Positions 1-10,489 of a stretch of DNA of 64,000 bases are shown here, in pieces. Within the stretch, counting starts at the first letter, position 1. Each line of letters opens with the position of its first letter. Made by a program: the position numbers and the translations under genes. The notes under the pieces are model-generated. The model searched no databases, was not told the DNA's origin, and saw only the letters and a list, made by a program, of their open reading frames with translations. Source of the DNA: Nostoc sp. CHAB 5844 (GTDB taxonomy: Bacteria > Cyanobacteriota > Cyanobacteriia > Cyanobacteriales > Nostocaceae); assembly GCF_020829595.1 (NCBI RefSeq), contig NZ_JAIVFW010000028.1:1-64000 (forward strand), read 5' to 3'.

Positions 1-83
1 TTTGCTAATTGACGTTGTGATATTCCACCTGACAAGTATGTATCAAATATTTTTTGGCGAAAGTCGAGGGAATATGCTTTCAT
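1..83 (-). CDS. IS630-type transposase, N-terminal 27 residues (cut by window edge)
   Basis: An open frame starts at an ATG on the minus strand and runs off the left edge. Its beginning, MKAYSLDFRQKIF followed by GGISQRQLA, is the usual opening of IS630/IS630-Tc1 transposases in cyanobacteria: a helix-turn-helix preceding the DDE domain, which would lie outside the window. The roughly 80 bases to its right (84-166) carry no other gene and probably hold the end of the insertion sequence. Whether the full transposase is intact cannot be seen. Confidence 0.7.
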   Translation of the reverse strand, partial: MKAYSLDFRQKIFDTYLSGGISQRQLA

Positions 84-166
84 TTTTACTCTTGAGCAGA
101 TGCGCCGCTTTATCTTAATCAGTGTACTTCATTAGACTGGGAAACGCTATAGCTACAGGGATATCA

Positions 167-493
167 TCAGAATCGGGCAATTCTGCCGATGAAGGTTAAT
201 TCTCGCCATTGAGGCAAGGGAATCACAACTACATCAGGAATTCTTGATGTATCCCATTTGCCAGCACGGGGAGAACGAACACCAATAACCATTTGTTTGG
301 CAGTCCAATCCAAATTGAGTTTGAGAATTTCATTTTGAAAGCATTGAGTGATAAATCCTATTACTACCCCATGTTGTCCACTTCCCAAACTCATGGGGAT
401 TAATTCTCCATTAACTAGTTCGTAACGAGTATCAGTGCCATCATTGTATTTTAAGTATTCGGCAAAAGTTAGTTTTGGGGTAGTTGTAGTCAT
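167..493 (-). pseudogene. Uma2-family (DUF820) nuclease-like gene, truncated
   Basis: The 108 residues match the first half of the Uma2 family, a restriction-endonuclease-fold family greatly expanded in cyanobacteria. The family hallmarks [11 protein letters not shown] near residue 24 and [11 protein letters not shown] near residue 87 are present. Family members are usually about 180-200 residues, so the C-terminal half, including part of the predicted nuclease core, is missing. After PQWRE the frame runs into about ten unrelated residues and a stop. It lies directly beside an IS630-type transposase start, so loss of the 3' half by IS insertion is the simplest explanation. Whether the stub is expressed is unknown. 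Confidence 0.7.
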
Positions 494-512
494 ACTTCTT
501 TTGCTGCCATTG

Positions 513-944
513 TTAATTTTTACTTGGCTTCACCACTAATACCGAACAACTAGCTTCTTCTACTACTTGACTACTAACAGAACCCTGGACAATTCGCTTC
601 ATCCCAGTTAACCCGCGACTACCAATGATAATCAAATCAGCTTTGTAAATATTAGCAAGGCGAATAATCTCGTCCGCCGGTTCGCCGGTGACTAATTCTA
701 CTGCGCTTTGAATAGATAATTTTTCTTGGTAAGATTGCAGCTGTTTTTCAATTTGGAAATAAGACAACGCTGGAGATTCTGGATGAGGGCGATCTGCGGC
801 TAGTTCCATCTCTGATTCTGGTGTCGGAAACACATGACAAAGAACGACTTTGGTTTCTGGTAATAATACCAAATCATCCAAAACTTGAATTACACGTTCT
901 GCAATATCCGAACCATCCAGAGCTACCAAAATATTGTTTAGCAC
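513..944 (-). CDS. Universal stress protein (UspA family)
   Basis: A 143-residue single-domain Usp protein. It opens with the beta-strand [12 protein letters not shown], and the C-terminal nucleotide-binding signature G-2X-G-9X-G-S is visible in [15 protein letters not shown], which places it with the ATP-binding (MJ0577-type) rather than the non-binding UspA subgroup. It is expected to be cytoplasmic and dimeric. The start is GTG at 942-944, preceded by a good GAGGAG ribosome-binding site. It lies 199 bases downstream of hisD on the same strand; co-transcription is possible but not shown. Confidence 0.9.
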   Translation of the reverse strand: MLNNILVALDGSDIAERVIQVLDDLVLLPETKVVLCHVFPTPESEMELAADRPHPESPALSYFQIEKQLQSYQEKLSIQSAVELVTGEPADEIIRLANIYKADLIIIGSRGLTGMKRIVQGSVSSQVVEEASCSVLVVKPSKN

Positions 945-1143
945 TGCCCTCGTCTCCTCAAAAGTAGACCTCTGAAACTCTAGCGCTTACACCAATAATA
1001 TTACTGATGGAAACTGAAGTTTATCTTGTGTTTTCTATGCTGGGCGATCGCAAATCGCTTTTTTGCACTACAGTTTAATTTTTTAGTGTGCAGCCCAGGA
1101 GTGCCATTTGCTAAAAGTATAGGAAAAAATTAAGCATTCCTCA

Positions 1144-2445
1144 TCACTCATCATGTTGAATTCGCCGTCGGACTGAATCTGCATGAGATGGTAAGCCTTC
1201 AGCTGTTGCCAGTGCATCAATTGCGCCAGCAACTTTTTGCAGGGCAGTTGGTGAGTATTGAATAATACTAGAGTGTTTGAGGAAAGTTTCCACACTTAAT
1301 GCCGAAGTGTAGCGGGCAGCACCAGAAGTGGGCAATGTATGGTTGGGGCCTGCTAAATAGTCACCTACAGCTTCTGGTGTAGAATAACCTAAAAATATCG
1401 CCCCAGCGTGGCGGATTTGTGGCAAAATTGCCCAAGGATCTTTAACTTCTAACTCCAAGTGTTCGGGGGCAAATTCATTAGAGAGTTCTGCTGCTGCTTC
1501 TAAAGATTCCACAAGGATAATTAAGCCATAGTGAGCGATCGCTTTTTCGGTATCTATCCGCCTTGGGTGATCAACTAACTGTCTTTCGACTGCGACTTGG
1601 ACGTTTTTCGCTAAAGCTGTATCTGTAGTCAGCAAAATTGCTGCTGCCATTGGATCATGTTCGGCTTGGGCTAACATATCAGCAGCCACATGCACAGCAT
1701 TTGCCGATTCATCAGCAATAATTAGCACTTCGCTAGGCCCCGCCAGCATATCAATGCCCACAGTGCCGTAGACGAGTTTTTTGGCTAAGGTGACGTAAAT
1801 ATTCCCAGGCCCGGTAATGATGTTAACTTTCGGAATCGTTTCTGTGCCATAAGCTAAAGCTGCGATCGCTTGCGCCCCCCCGACTCGATAAATTTCTTGC
1901 ACGCCTGTTTCTTGGGCCGCCACTAGCACAGCTGGGCTAATGACTTTTCCAGCCCCTGGTGGTGTCACCATGACCACGCGCGGTACACCAGCCACTTTTG
2001 CCGGAATGGCATTCATCAACACGGTACTGGGATAAGCCGCACGACCACCAGGAACATATATCCCGGCTCGGTCTACAGGGGTGTAGCGTTTGCCCAACAC
2101 TACATCATCATCGCCGAAGTTTACCCAGCTTTTTGGGACTCGTTGACGGTGAAATGCTTCAATTTGACGAGCAGCTAACTGAATTGCTTGGAGCAATTCT
2201 TTAGATACTTGTTGGTACGCTGTATCTAGTTCTGAACCCGTAACACGCAGTTCTTCAAGCTTCAAGGTTTGGTTGTCAAATTCAGCCGTGTAATGTAACA
2301 CAGCTTTGTCGCCTTGGCGCTTCACCGCTTGCAACACTTCCCGCACCGTTGCTTCTTTGTGAACCACCTGTTCGTCATGGGTACGATCGCAGATCCGTTG
2401 TAGTTCTGCTTTAACGTCTGCCTGCTGAGTAATGATTCGCAGCAT
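1144..2445 (-). CDS. hisD: Histidinol dehydrogenase
   Basis: A 433-residue protein of the usual family length, catalysing the last two steps of histidine synthesis (L-histidinol to L-histidine with two NAD+). Visible landmarks are the NAD-binding stretch IITGPGNIYV, the AGPSEVLI motif, the zinc-ligand region QAEHDP, the catalytic Glu-His pair in APEHLEL, and GDYLAGPNHTLPTSG. The start is ATG at 2443-2445. No other his gene is nearby, in line with the scattered his genes of cyanobacteria. It is divergent from rpsT across a 738-base spacer. Confidence 0.97.
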   Translation of the reverse strand: MLRIITQQADVKAELQRICDRTHDEQVVHKEATVREVLQAVKRQGDKAVLHYTAEFDNQTLKLEELRVTGSELDTAYQQVSKELLQAIQLAARQIEAFHRQRVPKSWVNFGDDDVVLGKRYTPVDRAGIYVPGGRAAYPSTVLMNAIPAKVAGVPRVVMVTPPGAGKVISPAVLVAAQETGVQEIYRVGGAQAIAALAYGTETIPKVNIITGPGNIYVTLAKKLVYGTVGIDMLAGPSEVLIIADESANAVHVAADMLAQAEHDPMAAAILLTTDTALAKNVQVAVERQLVDHPRRIDTEKAIAHYGLIILVESLEAAAELSNEFAPEHLELEVKDPWAILPQIRHAGAIFLGYSTPEAVGDYLAGPNHTLPTSGAARYTSALSVETFLKHSSIIQYSPTALQKVAGAIDALATAEGLPSHADSVRRRIQHDE

Positions 2446-3183
2446 GGAGTAAGGAAAATGCCAAAATTTTAGATTATTCCCGCTTGAGAATTAGTCTTGC
2501 TCTTGACCTCTAAGAGGGACGAGTTTCGCTTTAATTCTCATCTCTAGCTTAACCTGGATTTTTTTGATACTCCCAAGGCTGCCAGCACATGGGTTACTTA
2601 ATTAGATGATCAAAGTTGCTCAGTTCGACTTATCTAGTTGGCTCACGACAGAAAGCGGACTGCTAATTCTCCCTATCCTTGCCTTACTTCCTGTAGGTTT
2701 CATATGTTGATACATTCTGATTTTCCCATCCAGAAGTAAGAATAGGGTCTGAGTATAGTTTTTACTTAATTTTCCTAAGTTAATTGACTAACATACTTAC
2801 AAAAGCAGTGAGTCAGTTGTGTACATATAAACACCTGGAATTTAACTATATTTATAGTTACTGTTTACTAAGAATACATCCTGATTTGGCAGCGACATTA
2901 GCAGTCACACCACTGGTTCAGGTGGTAATTAGTTAGGTAGATAATTTATTGAAGTACTTTATTTTAGCTTATTTCCTAGGTTCGGCATACAAATTAAATA
3001 GACTCAGACGATCACAACTGTCACGGCCCTACATCTCATATCTCCAGTTTCAACAGACGAGTTTTTGCCTAAGTTTTAGGGAAGCAAGATTTTTTTTGAG
3101 AAATTCTGACATTGGCAAGATGAATGCTATATTAGTAAATCTAGTAGTGTGTGTACATATTAATAGTCTTTTTGGAATCGACT
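2446..3183. other. Intergenic region between hisD and rpsT
   Basis: A 738-base divergent spacer. I see no supported gene: an 86-codon frame at 2949-3209 lacks any recognisable family and overlaps the rpsT start. It must hold the promoters of hisD and rpsT, but I cannot assign -10/-35 boxes with confidence. Confidence 0.5.
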
Positions 3184-3480
3184 GTGGCGAATACAAAGTC
3201 TGCTCTTAAACGCGCCAATATCGCAGAACGCAATCGGCTGCGGAATAAAACCTACAAATCAGCTGTTAAGACGCTGATGAAGAAATACTTGACTGTGGTA
3301 GAAACTTACACGGCTAATCCTACGCCCGAACTCAAACAAGAAGTAGAATTACGGCTGGCTGAGGCTTACAGCAAAATCGATAAAGCTGTCAAGCGGGGCG
3401 TTCTGCACCCCAATAACGGGGCTAGGAAAAAATCGAGATTGGCTCACAGACTCAAGCCACTCGCACAAACAGCACAGTAA
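3184..3480 (+). CDS. rpsT: 30S ribosomal protein S20
   Basis: A 98-residue, strongly basic protein that binds 16S rRNA in the body of the small subunit. The start [17 protein letters not shown] and the C-terminal [14 protein letters not shown] are typical of bacterial S20. The reading frame is open 33 bases further upstream, but family members begin at (M)AN.KSA..R, so the GTG at 3184 is the right start. It is followed after 71 bases, filled by short repeats, by tatD on the same strand. Confidence 0.95.
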   Translation: MANTKSALKRANIAERNRLRNKTYKSAVKTLMKKYLTVVETYTANPTPELKQEVELRLAEAYSKIDKAVKRGVLHPNNGARKKSRLAHRLKPLAQTAQ

Positions 3481-3551
3481 GTAGTCCAAAGTCAAAAGTC
3501 CAGAGTCAATAGCTAAGACTTTGGACAATTGACTATTGACCATTGACTAAA
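3481..3551 (+). repeat. Short tandemly repeated (STRR-type) heptamers
   Basis: The rpsT-tatD spacer is built from degenerate heptamers such as GTCAAAA, GTCCAGA, TTGACTA and TTGACCA. This is the short-repeat type common between Nostoc genes. The same unit family recurs in the window before rpoC1 and rpoC2, after the sigma factor gene and before the NblB-like gene. Confidence 0.75.
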
Positions 3552-4337
3552 ATGCAACTGATTGATACCCACGTTCATCTTAACTTTGATAACTTCCAGC
3601 CAGATTTAGCAGCAGTGCGATCGCGATGGCAAGAAGCGGGAGTAGTCCGTTTAGTACACTCCTGTGTAGAGCCATCAGAATTTTCTAGCATACAAACAAT
3701 TGCCTACCAATTTCCTGAACTGAGTTTTGCTGTTGGGTTGCATCCATTAGATGCCGAAAAATGGCAAAGTGATACAGCCGAGAAAATTAAATACTTGGTG
3801 AGTTCAGAACCGAAGGTAGTGGCGATTGGGGAGATGGGACTAGATTATTACAAAGCCGAAAACTATGAGCAACAGCGCATGGTATTTGCAGCGCAATTAG
3901 AAATCGCAGCCGAACTGAACCTCCCAGTAATTATTCACTGTCGAGATGCGGCCAGTGATGTCAGGGAAATTTTGCAAAAATGGCAGGAAATCACAAGGGG
4001 AAAGATTCGGGGTGTGATGCATTGCTGGGGTGGAACACCAGAAGAAACCCAATGGTTCCTTGACCTGGGTTTTTACATTAGCTTTAGCGGGACTGTCACA
4101 TTCAAAAACGCTAAAGAAATTCACGCCTCAGCCGCGATGGTAAGTAGCGATCGCCTATTAATTGAAACAGACTGCCCTTTCCTTGCTCCTGTTCCGAAAC
4201 GGGGCGAAAAACGCAATGAACCTGCTTATGTTCGCTATGTGGCGGAAAAACTAGCCGAATTGCGGGGAGAGACAGTAGAAGCGATCGCGCACCAAACCAC
4301 GCAAAATGCCTGTCAATTGTTTGGGTTGGCTCTATAA
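3552..4337 (+). CDS. tatD: TatD-family metal-dependent DNase
   Basis: A 261-residue amidohydrolase-fold nuclease. Metal ligands are visible in order: HxH in DTHVHL at the N-terminus, Glu in GEMGLDYY, His in VIIHCRDA, His in VMHCWGG, and Asp in [10 protein letters not shown]. TatD enzymes are Mg-dependent DNases linked to DNA quality control. The frame also permits a TTG start nine bases upstream (3543) inside the heptamer repeat; the ATG at 3552 gives the family-standard [10 protein letters not shown] start and is preferred. It lies between rpsT and the rpoB cluster. Confidence 0.93.
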   Translation: MQLIDTHVHLNFDNFQPDLAAVRSRWQEAGVVRLVHSCVEPSEFSSIQTIAYQFPELSFAVGLHPLDAEKWQSDTAEKIKYLVSSEPKVVAIGEMGLDYYKAENYEQQRMVFAAQLEIAAELNLPVIIHCRDAASDVREILQKWQEITRGKIRGVMHCWGGTPEETQWFLDLGFYISFSGTVTFKNAKEIHASAAMVSSDRLLIETDCPFLAPVPKRGEKRNEPAYVRYVAEKLAELRGETVEAIAHQTTQNACQLFGLAL

Positions 4338-5077
4338 GAGTTAACTATTTAGATTGCTGGGTGTGGTAAAAACAATTAAAAGCTCAGGAGGATAAAAATA
4401 TGTTAATATTAATCCCTCCAAAACATTTTGCTTGCGTCATAATGATAAAGGAAGAAACTGAAAACTTTTAAGCTGGATATTGTATTGTTATCAACTTGAC
4501 CATCCTCCACTCTCCACATACGGATGCTCTGAATACATGAATAACCGTGGCAACCGACATTAGTAGCTCAACTTTGGCAAAATATACCCTGCTTTGTATC
4601 TAAAACTATAGAAAATTGTTAAAAGTAATTGTCTTGTGAGTAAAACCCACCAAAATAAAGCCATTTTGACTCAACGCCCACATCAAGCGGTCAATGATCA
4701 CAGTCTTTTGATATTGCCGTCAATATAAACGGTGTATTTAAAGATGCAAAAATTTCGAGCGGCGTAAGCAACTTTACGCACTTTTGGGAGGGGAAGTGAG
4801 GAAAGTAAATCAAATGCAGAAATATCTCAACCTTCTGTCGTTGAGAAATCAAGTTAATAGCTGGGTTTTAACAGCTATTAACTGCTTGCAAGGGCGTTTA
4901 CCCTCCTTGTCAAAATCACCCTGTCCAGATTAAAAAATTGCTGCGATTACCCGCATGAATAAATAACAAGGTGGCACAAGGAGAAGTTGCCAAACAGCTA
5001 CGGACACTGGCTAGTAAAAGGAACCATCCCACAGCAGTGTCCTCTAAAAGTTTAACCAGGTTGACAAAGGTAGAGGC
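4338..5077. other. Intergenic region upstream of rpoB
   Basis: 740 bases without a supported gene. It must carry the promoter and leader of the rpoB-rpoC1-rpoC2 unit. I see no protein-coding signal and no recognisable structured RNA. Long untranslated leaders before rpoB are common, but nothing here pins down the transcription start. Confidence 0.5.
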
Positions 5078-8000
5078 ATGAATAACGACAAATATATGGA
5101 ACCCGCCTTTTTGTTGCCCGACTTGATTGAAATTCAGCGATCAAGCTTTCGCTGGTTTTTAGAAGAAGGGTTGATAGAAGAACTAAACTCCTTTAGTCCT
5201 ATTACAGACTATACAGGCAAATTAGAACTGCACTTTTTAGGACATAATTATAAACTTAAGGAGCCAAAGTACAGCGTAGAGGAAGCAAAACGACGGGATA
5301 GCACCTACGCAGTCCAAATGTATGTCCCCACACGTTTGTTGAACAAAGAAACAGGGGACATCAAAGAACAAGAAGTATTTATTGGTGATTTGCCTTTAAT
5401 GACTGATCGCGGCACGTTTATTATTAACGGAGCCGAGCGGGTAATTGTCAACCAAATTGTGCGATCGCCTGGAGTTTACTACAAATCAGAAATCGACAAA
5501 AACGGACGACGGACTTATTCTGCCAGTCTCATCCCCAACCGAGGAGCATGGCTAAAATTTGAAACAGACCGGAACGACTTGGTGTGGGTACGCATTGACA
5601 AAACCCGCAAACTCTCAGCACAAGTACTTCTGAAAGCCTTGGGTTTATCAGATAACGAAATTTTTGATGCCCTCCGCCACCCAGAATATTTCCAAAAAAC
5701 CATCGAAAAAGAAGGGCAATTTTCCGAAGAAGAAGCCCTCATGGAGTTGTATCGCAAACTCCGTCCTGGTGAACCACCAACCGTACTAGGTGGACAACAA
5801 CTCCTAGACTCCCGTTTCTTCGACCCGAAACGTTATGACTTGGGTCGTGTAGGTCGGTATAAACTCAACAAAAAACTGCGGTTGTCAGTTCCCGACACCA
5901 TGCGCGTCCTAACTCCGGGCGATATTTTGTCAGCTGTCGATTACCTCATCAATCTAGAATATGACATTGGCAGCATAGATGACATCGACCACTTAGGTAA
6001 TCGCCGTGTGAGAAGTGTGGGCGAATTGCTGCAAAACCAAGTAAGAGTAGGCTTAAACCGCTTAGAAAGGATTATTCGGGAACGGATGACCGTATCGGAT
6101 GCTGAAGTACTTACTCCAGCATCATTGGTCAACCCCAAACCATTAGTCGCAGCCATCAAAGAATTCTTTGGTTCCAGCCAATTAAGTCAGTTCATGGATC
6201 AAACCAATCCTCTGGCTGAACTGACCCACAAACGCCGACTTTCAGCTTTAGGCCCTGGTGGTTTAACCAGAGAACGGGCAGGGTTTGCGGTGCGAGACAT
6301 TCACCCCTCCCACTACGGACGGATTTGCCCAATCGAGACCCCAGAAGGCCCCAACGCTGGTTTGATTGGTTCCTTGGCTACCCATGCTCGCGTTAACCAG
6401 TATGGCTTTTTAGAAACCCCATTCCGACCTGTAGAAAACGCACTGGTAAAATTTGACCTACCTCCGGTGTACATGACCGCCGATGAAGAAGACGATTTGC
6501 GGGTAGCACCAGGAGACATACCTGTAGACGAAAATGGTTACATTATTGGCCCACAAGTACCAGTCCGCTATCGCCAAGAATTCTCCACCACAACACCAGA
6601 ACAGGTAGACTACGTAGCAGTTTCACCAGTGCAGATTGTATCGGTAGCGACAAGTATGATTCCTTTCTTGGAACATGACGATGCTAACCGAGCGCTGATG
6701 GGTTCTAACATGCAACGCCAAGCAGTACCCCTGCTCAAACCAGAGCGTCCCTTAGTCGGAACTGGTTTGGAAGCCCAAGGCGCGAGAGACTCTGGGATGG
6801 TGATTGTCTCCCGTACTGATGGGGATGTCACCTACGTTGATGCTACAGAAATTCGTGTGCGTCCCAAGCCGAATGCATCGGAAATCAAGTACACCGTTTC
6901 TAAATACCAACGTTCTAACCAAGATACCTGTTTAAACCAAAAACCCTTGGTGCGGATGGGTGAACGAGTTGTGGCTGGACAAGTACTAGCAGATGGTTCA
7001 TCTACAGAAGGTGGTGAGTTGGCGCTAGGACAAAATATCATCGTCGCTTATATGCCTTGGGAAGGCTATAACTACGAAGATGCAATTTTGATTTCTGAGC
7101 GACTGGTACAAGATGATGTTTACACCTCAATTCACATTGAAAAATATGAAATTGAGGCTCGACAAACAAAATTAGGCCCAGAAGAAATTACCAGAGAAAT
7201 TCCCAACGTCGGGGAAGATGCTTTGCGCCAGTTAGATGAACAAGGCATTATCCGCATTGGGGCGTGGGTAGAATCAGGAGACATCTTAGTAGGGAAAGTT
7301 ACACCCAAAGGTGAATCTGACCAACCCCCAGAAGAAAAACTTTTGCGTGCCATCTTCGGGGAAAAAGCGCGGGATGTGCGAGACAACTCGTTGCGTGTAC
7401 CTAACGGTGAAAAAGGTCGCGTAGTTGATGTGCGCTTGTTTACTAGAGAACAAGGCGATGAACTGCCACCCGGAGCCAATATGGTAGTGCGGGTGTATGT
7501 GGCGCAAAAGCGGAAAATTCAAGTCGGGGACAAAATGGCAGGTCGCCACGGTAATAAAGGGATTATTTCACGGATATTACCACTGGAAGATATGCCTTAC
7601 TTACCTGATGGTTCTCCTGTAGACATCGTACTCAACCCCTTGGGTGTACCCAGCCGGATGAACGTTGGACAAGTATTTGAATGTTTGTTGGGTTGGGCTG
7701 GTCATACCTTGGGAGTGCGGTTTAAGATTACTCCTTTTGATGAAATGTACGGCGAAGAATCATCCCGCCGCATTGTGCATGGCAAATTGCAAGAAGCAAG
7801 AGATGAAACAGGTAGAGATTGGGTATACAACCCAGATGACCCTGGCAAAATCATGGTGTTTGATGGTCGGACAGGCGAACCATTTGACAGACCAGTGACG
7901 GTAGGCGTGGCTTATATGCTGAAACTGGTGCATTTGGTGGATGACAAGATTCACGCTCGTTCTACAGGCCCGTACTCCTTGGTAACACAGCAACCCTTGG

Positions 8001-8377
8001 GTGGGAAAGCACAGCAAGGTGGTCAGCGGTTTGGAGAAATGGAAGTGTGGGCATTGGAAGCCTTTGGTGCAGCCTATACCTTGCAAGAATTGCTGACAGT
8101 GAAATCTGACGATATGCAAGGACGGAATGAAGCGTTAAATGCGATCGTTAAAGGTAAGGCTATTCCGCGACCAGGAACACCAGAATCTTTTAAGGTGTTG
8201 ATGCGAGAATTGCAATCTTTGGGATTAGATATTGCTGTTCATAAAGTAGAAACCCAAGCAGACGGTAGTTCTTTAGATGTAGAAGTCGATTTAATGGCAG
8301 ACCAATCAGCTCGACGCACACCACCACGACCAACTTACGAATCTCTCTCCCGTGAGTCGTTGGAAGACGACGAATAA
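5078..8377 (+). CDS. rpoB: DNA-directed RNA polymerase subunit beta
   Basis: A 1,099-residue beta subunit, in the compact cyanobacterial size range. Family landmarks in order are [18 protein letters not shown] at the N-terminus, the rifampicin region with [20 protein letters not shown] and [22 protein letters not shown] near the C-terminus, and the catalytic-core segment [12 protein letters not shown]. It catalyses RNA synthesis together with RpoC1 and RpoC2. The start ATG follows AGAGGC. It is first in a same-strand rpoB-rpoC1-rpoC2 cluster, with 139 bases to rpoC1. Confidence 0.98.
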   Translation: MNNDKYMEPAFLLPDLIEIQRSSFRWFLEEGLIEELNSFSPITDYTGKLELHFLGHNYKLKEPKYSVEEAKRRDSTYAVQMYVPTRLLNKETGDIKEQEVFIGDLPLMTDRGTFIINGAERVIVNQIVRSPGVYYKSEIDKNGRRTYSASLIPNRGAWLKFETDRNDLVWVRIDKTRKLSAQVLLKALGLSDNEIFDALRHPEYFQKTIEKEGQFSEEEALMELYRKLRPGEPPTVLGGQQLLDSRFFDPKRYDLGRVGRYKLNKKLRLSVPDTMRVLTPGDILSAVDYLINLEYDIGSIDDIDHLGNRRVRSVGELLQNQVRVGLNRLERIIRERMTVSDAEVLTPASLVNPKPLVAAIKEFFGSSQLSQFMDQTNPLAELTHKRRLSALGPGGLTRERAGFAVRDIHPSHYGRICPIETPEGPNAGLIGSLATHARVNQYGFLETPFRPVENALVKFDLPPVYMTADEEDDLRVAPGDIPVDENGYIIGPQVPVRYRQEFSTTTPEQVDYVAVSPVQIVSVATSMIPFLEHDDANRALMGSNMQRQAVPLLKPERPLVGTGLEAQGARDSGMVIVSRTDGDVTYVDATEIRVRPKPNASEIKYTVSKYQRSNQDTCLNQKPLVRMGERVVAGQVLADGSSTEGGELALGQNIIVAYMPWEGYNYEDAILISERLVQDDVYTSIHIEKYEIEARQTKLGPEEITREIPNVGEDALRQLDEQGIIRIGAWVESGDILVGKVTPKGESDQPPEEKLLRAIFGEKARDVRDNSLRVPNGEKGRVVDVRLFTREQGDELPPGANMVVRVYVAQKRKIQVGDKMAGRHGNKGIISRILPLEDMPYLPDGSPVDIVLNPLGVPSRMNVGQVFECLLGWAGHTLGVRFKITPFDEMYGEESSRRIVHGKLQEARDETGRDWVYNPDDPGKIMVFDGRTGEPFDRPVTVGVAYMLKLVHLVDDKIHARSTGPYSLVTQQPLGGKAQQGGQRFGEMEVWALEAFGAAYTLQELLTVKSDDMQGRNEALNAIVKGKAIPRPGTPESFKVLMRELQSLGLDIAVHKVETQADGSSLDVEVDLMADQSARRTPPRPTYESLSRESLEDDE

Positions 8378-8516
8378 ATAAGTCAAAAGTTAAAAGGCAA
8401 AAGGCAAAAGAAGAAAAGAATAACAGTTTTCCTGGTAAATTTTTTCTGTTTTTTATTTTGCCTTTTGACATTCTCTTTACTTTTGCTTTTTTACTTTTTA
8501 CTTTTTACTTTTAAGT
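8378..8516 (+). repeat. rpoB-rpoC1 spacer of A-rich and T-rich short repeats
   Basis: The spacer begins with repeats of the type AGGCAAA/AGTTAAA and ends with the near-complementary TTTTACT/TTTTGCC units, so the two halves could pair imperfectly in RNA. It contains no gene. It lies inside what should be one operon. Confidence 0.6.
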
Positions 8517-10394
8517 ATGAGATCAGCCCAAACTAATCAGTTTGACTACGTAAAAATCGGCTTGGCATCACCAGAACGCATTCGGCAATGGGGCGAACGC
8601 ACCCTACCCAATGGTCAATTAGTCGGTGAAGTCACCAAACCAGAAACGATTAATTACCGGACTCTGAAGCCAGAGATGGATGGCTTATTTTGCGAACGGA
8701 TCTTTGGCCCCGCAAAAGATTGGGAATGTCACTGTGGTAAGTACAAGAGAGTCCGCCACAGAGGTATCGTTTGCGAACGCTGTGGCGTAGAAGTCACCGA
8801 ATCTAGGGTGCGCCGCCATCGTATGGGTTATATAAAACTCGCAGCACCTGTAGCTCACGTTTGGTATCTCAAAGGTATACCCAGTTATATTGCTATTCTG
8901 TTGGATATGCCTTTGCGAGATGTAGAGCAAATAGTTTATTTCAACTCTTATGTTGTTCTTAGCCCTGGTAATGCCGAAACTCTAACCTACAAACAACTAC
9001 TGAGTGAAGACCAGTGGTTGGAAATAGAAGACCAAATCTACAGTGAAGATTCTACCTTACAAGGGGTAGAGGTAGGAATTGGTGCTGAAGCACTGTTGCG
9101 CTTACTAGCTGATATTAATTTAGAGCAAGAAGCGGAAAGCTTACGTGAAGAAATTAGTACTGCCAAAGGACAAAAACGAGCCAAGCTCATTAAGCGCTTA
9201 CGGGTAATTGATAACTTCATTGCTACTGGTTCTAAACCAGAATGGATGGTAATGACAGTTATCCCCGTAATTCCGCCTGACTTGCGCCCAATGGTACAAC
9301 TAGATGGTGGACGGTTTGCTACCAGCGACTTGAATGATTTATACAGACGGGTGATTAACCGCAACAACCGTCTGGCACGTCTACAAGAAATTTTGGCACC
9401 GGAAATTATTGTGCGGAACGAAAAGCGGATGCTGCAAGAAGCAGTAGATGCTTTGATTGATAACGGTCGTCGCGGACGCACGGTAGTTGGTGCTAATAAC
9501 CGACCGCTAAAATCTTTGTCTGACATTATTGAGGGTAAGCAAGGACGCTTCCGGCAAAACTTGTTGGGTAAACGGGTTGACTACTCTGGACGTTCTGTAA
9601 TTGTGGTTGGGCCGAAGCTGAATATTCACCAGTGTGGCTTGCCGAGAGAAATGGCAATTGAGTTATTTCAACCGTTTGTCATTAACCGCCTGATCCGCAG
9701 TGGGATGGTGAATAACATTAAAGCGGCGAAAAAGCTGATTTCTCGTTCTGACCCAAGTGTTTGGGATGTGCTGGAAGAGGTGATCGAAGGACACCCAGTG
9801 ATGCTAAACCGCGCACCAACGCTGCACCGTTTGGGTATTCAAGCTTTTGAACCAATTTTGGTGGAAGGACGAGCAATTCAACTGCATCCGTTGGTATGTC
9901 CGGCGTTTAACGCTGACTTCGACGGAGACCAAATGGCGGTACACGTACCACTGTCCTTGGAAAGTCAGGCAGAAGCACGGTTGTTGATGTTGGCTTCTAA
10001 TAATATTTTATCGCCAGCTACAGGTAAACCAATTATTACGCCTAGCCAAGACATGGTATTGGGGGCTTACTATTTAACCGCAGAAAATCCCCACGCGACG
10101 AAAGGTGCTGGTAAGTACTTTGCTTCGCTAGAAGATGTAATTATGGCGTTTGAGCAACAGGCAATAGACTTACACGCCTATATCTACGTGCGGTTTGACG
10201 GTGAGGTGGAATCAGACCTGCCCGATACAGAACCTTTGGAAGTGACCAATAACGATGACGGTACTCGGACATTACTGTATAAGTTCCGCCGAGTCCGAGA
10301 AGACTCCCAAGGAAATTTGATTTCTCAGTACATACGCACAACACCTGGCCGCGTTATTTACAACAAGGCAATTCAGGAAGCACTAGCAAGTTAA
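8517..10394 (+). CDS. rpoC1: DNA-directed RNA polymerase subunit gamma (beta' N-terminal part)
   Basis: A 625-residue subunit representing the N-terminal third of bacterial beta', split from rpoC2 as in all cyanobacteria and plastids. The zinc-binding cysteines lie in [20 protein letters not shown], and the Mg-chelating active-site loop [12 protein letters not shown] is intact near residue 470. The bridge and clamp parts follow in rpoC2. The start ATG is immediately preceded by the repeat spacer; the N-terminus [14 protein letters not shown] fits the family. Confidence 0.98.
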   Translation: MRSAQTNQFDYVKIGLASPERIRQWGERTLPNGQLVGEVTKPETINYRTLKPEMDGLFCERIFGPAKDWECHCGKYKRVRHRGIVCERCGVEVTESRVRRHRMGYIKLAAPVAHVWYLKGIPSYIAILLDMPLRDVEQIVYFNSYVVLSPGNAETLTYKQLLSEDQWLEIEDQIYSEDSTLQGVEVGIGAEALLRLLADINLEQEAESLREEISTAKGQKRAKLIKRLRVIDNFIATGSKPEWMVMTVIPVIPPDLRPMVQLDGGRFATSDLNDLYRRVINRNNRLARLQEILAPEIIVRNEKRMLQEAVDALIDNGRRGRTVVGANNRPLKSLSDIIEGKQGRFRQNLLGKRVDYSGRSVIVVGPKLNIHQCGLPREMAIELFQPFVINRLIRSGMVNNIKAAKKLISRSDPSVWDVLEEVIEGHPVMLNRAPTLHRLGIQAFEPILVEGRAIQLHPLVCPAFNADFDGDQMAVHVPLSLESQAEARLLMLASNNILSPATGKPIITPSQDMVLGAYYLTAENPHATKGAGKYFASLEDVIMAFEQQAIDLHAYIYVRFDGEVESDLPDTEPLEVTNNDDGTRTLLYKFRRVREDSQGNLISQYIRTTPGRVIYNKAIQEALAS

Positions 10395-10489
10395 AAAAGT
10401 CAAAAGTCAAAAGTCAAAAGTCAAAAGTATTTGACTGATGACTGTTGACTATTGACCAATGACTATTGACTAAGGACTATTGACTAATG
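10395..10489 (+). repeat. Heptamer tandem repeat forming the rpoC1-rpoC2 junction
   Basis: Four back-to-back GTCAAAA-type units are followed by TGACTAT/TGACCAA/TGACTAA-type units, filling essentially the whole spacer. The rpoC2 initiation codon is the ATG inside the last unit (GACTAATGACTAAC), so the repeat reaches into the coding start. These are STRR-type sequences as known from Nostoc and Anabaena. Confidence 0.8.

Noticed and set aside
2949-3209. 86-codon plus-strand frame before rpsT
   Set aside because: No family resemblance, no ribosome site, and it overlaps the well-supported rpsT start in another frame.
7132-7549. Minus-strand frames opposite rpoB
   Set aside because: They lie wholly inside rpoB, whose protein is unambiguous; composition is typical of antisense frames.
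10395-10489. CRISPR array
   Set aside because: The tandem units are only seven bases with no spacers; these are STRR-type repeats. No CRISPR-like repeat-spacer pattern was seen anywhere in the window.
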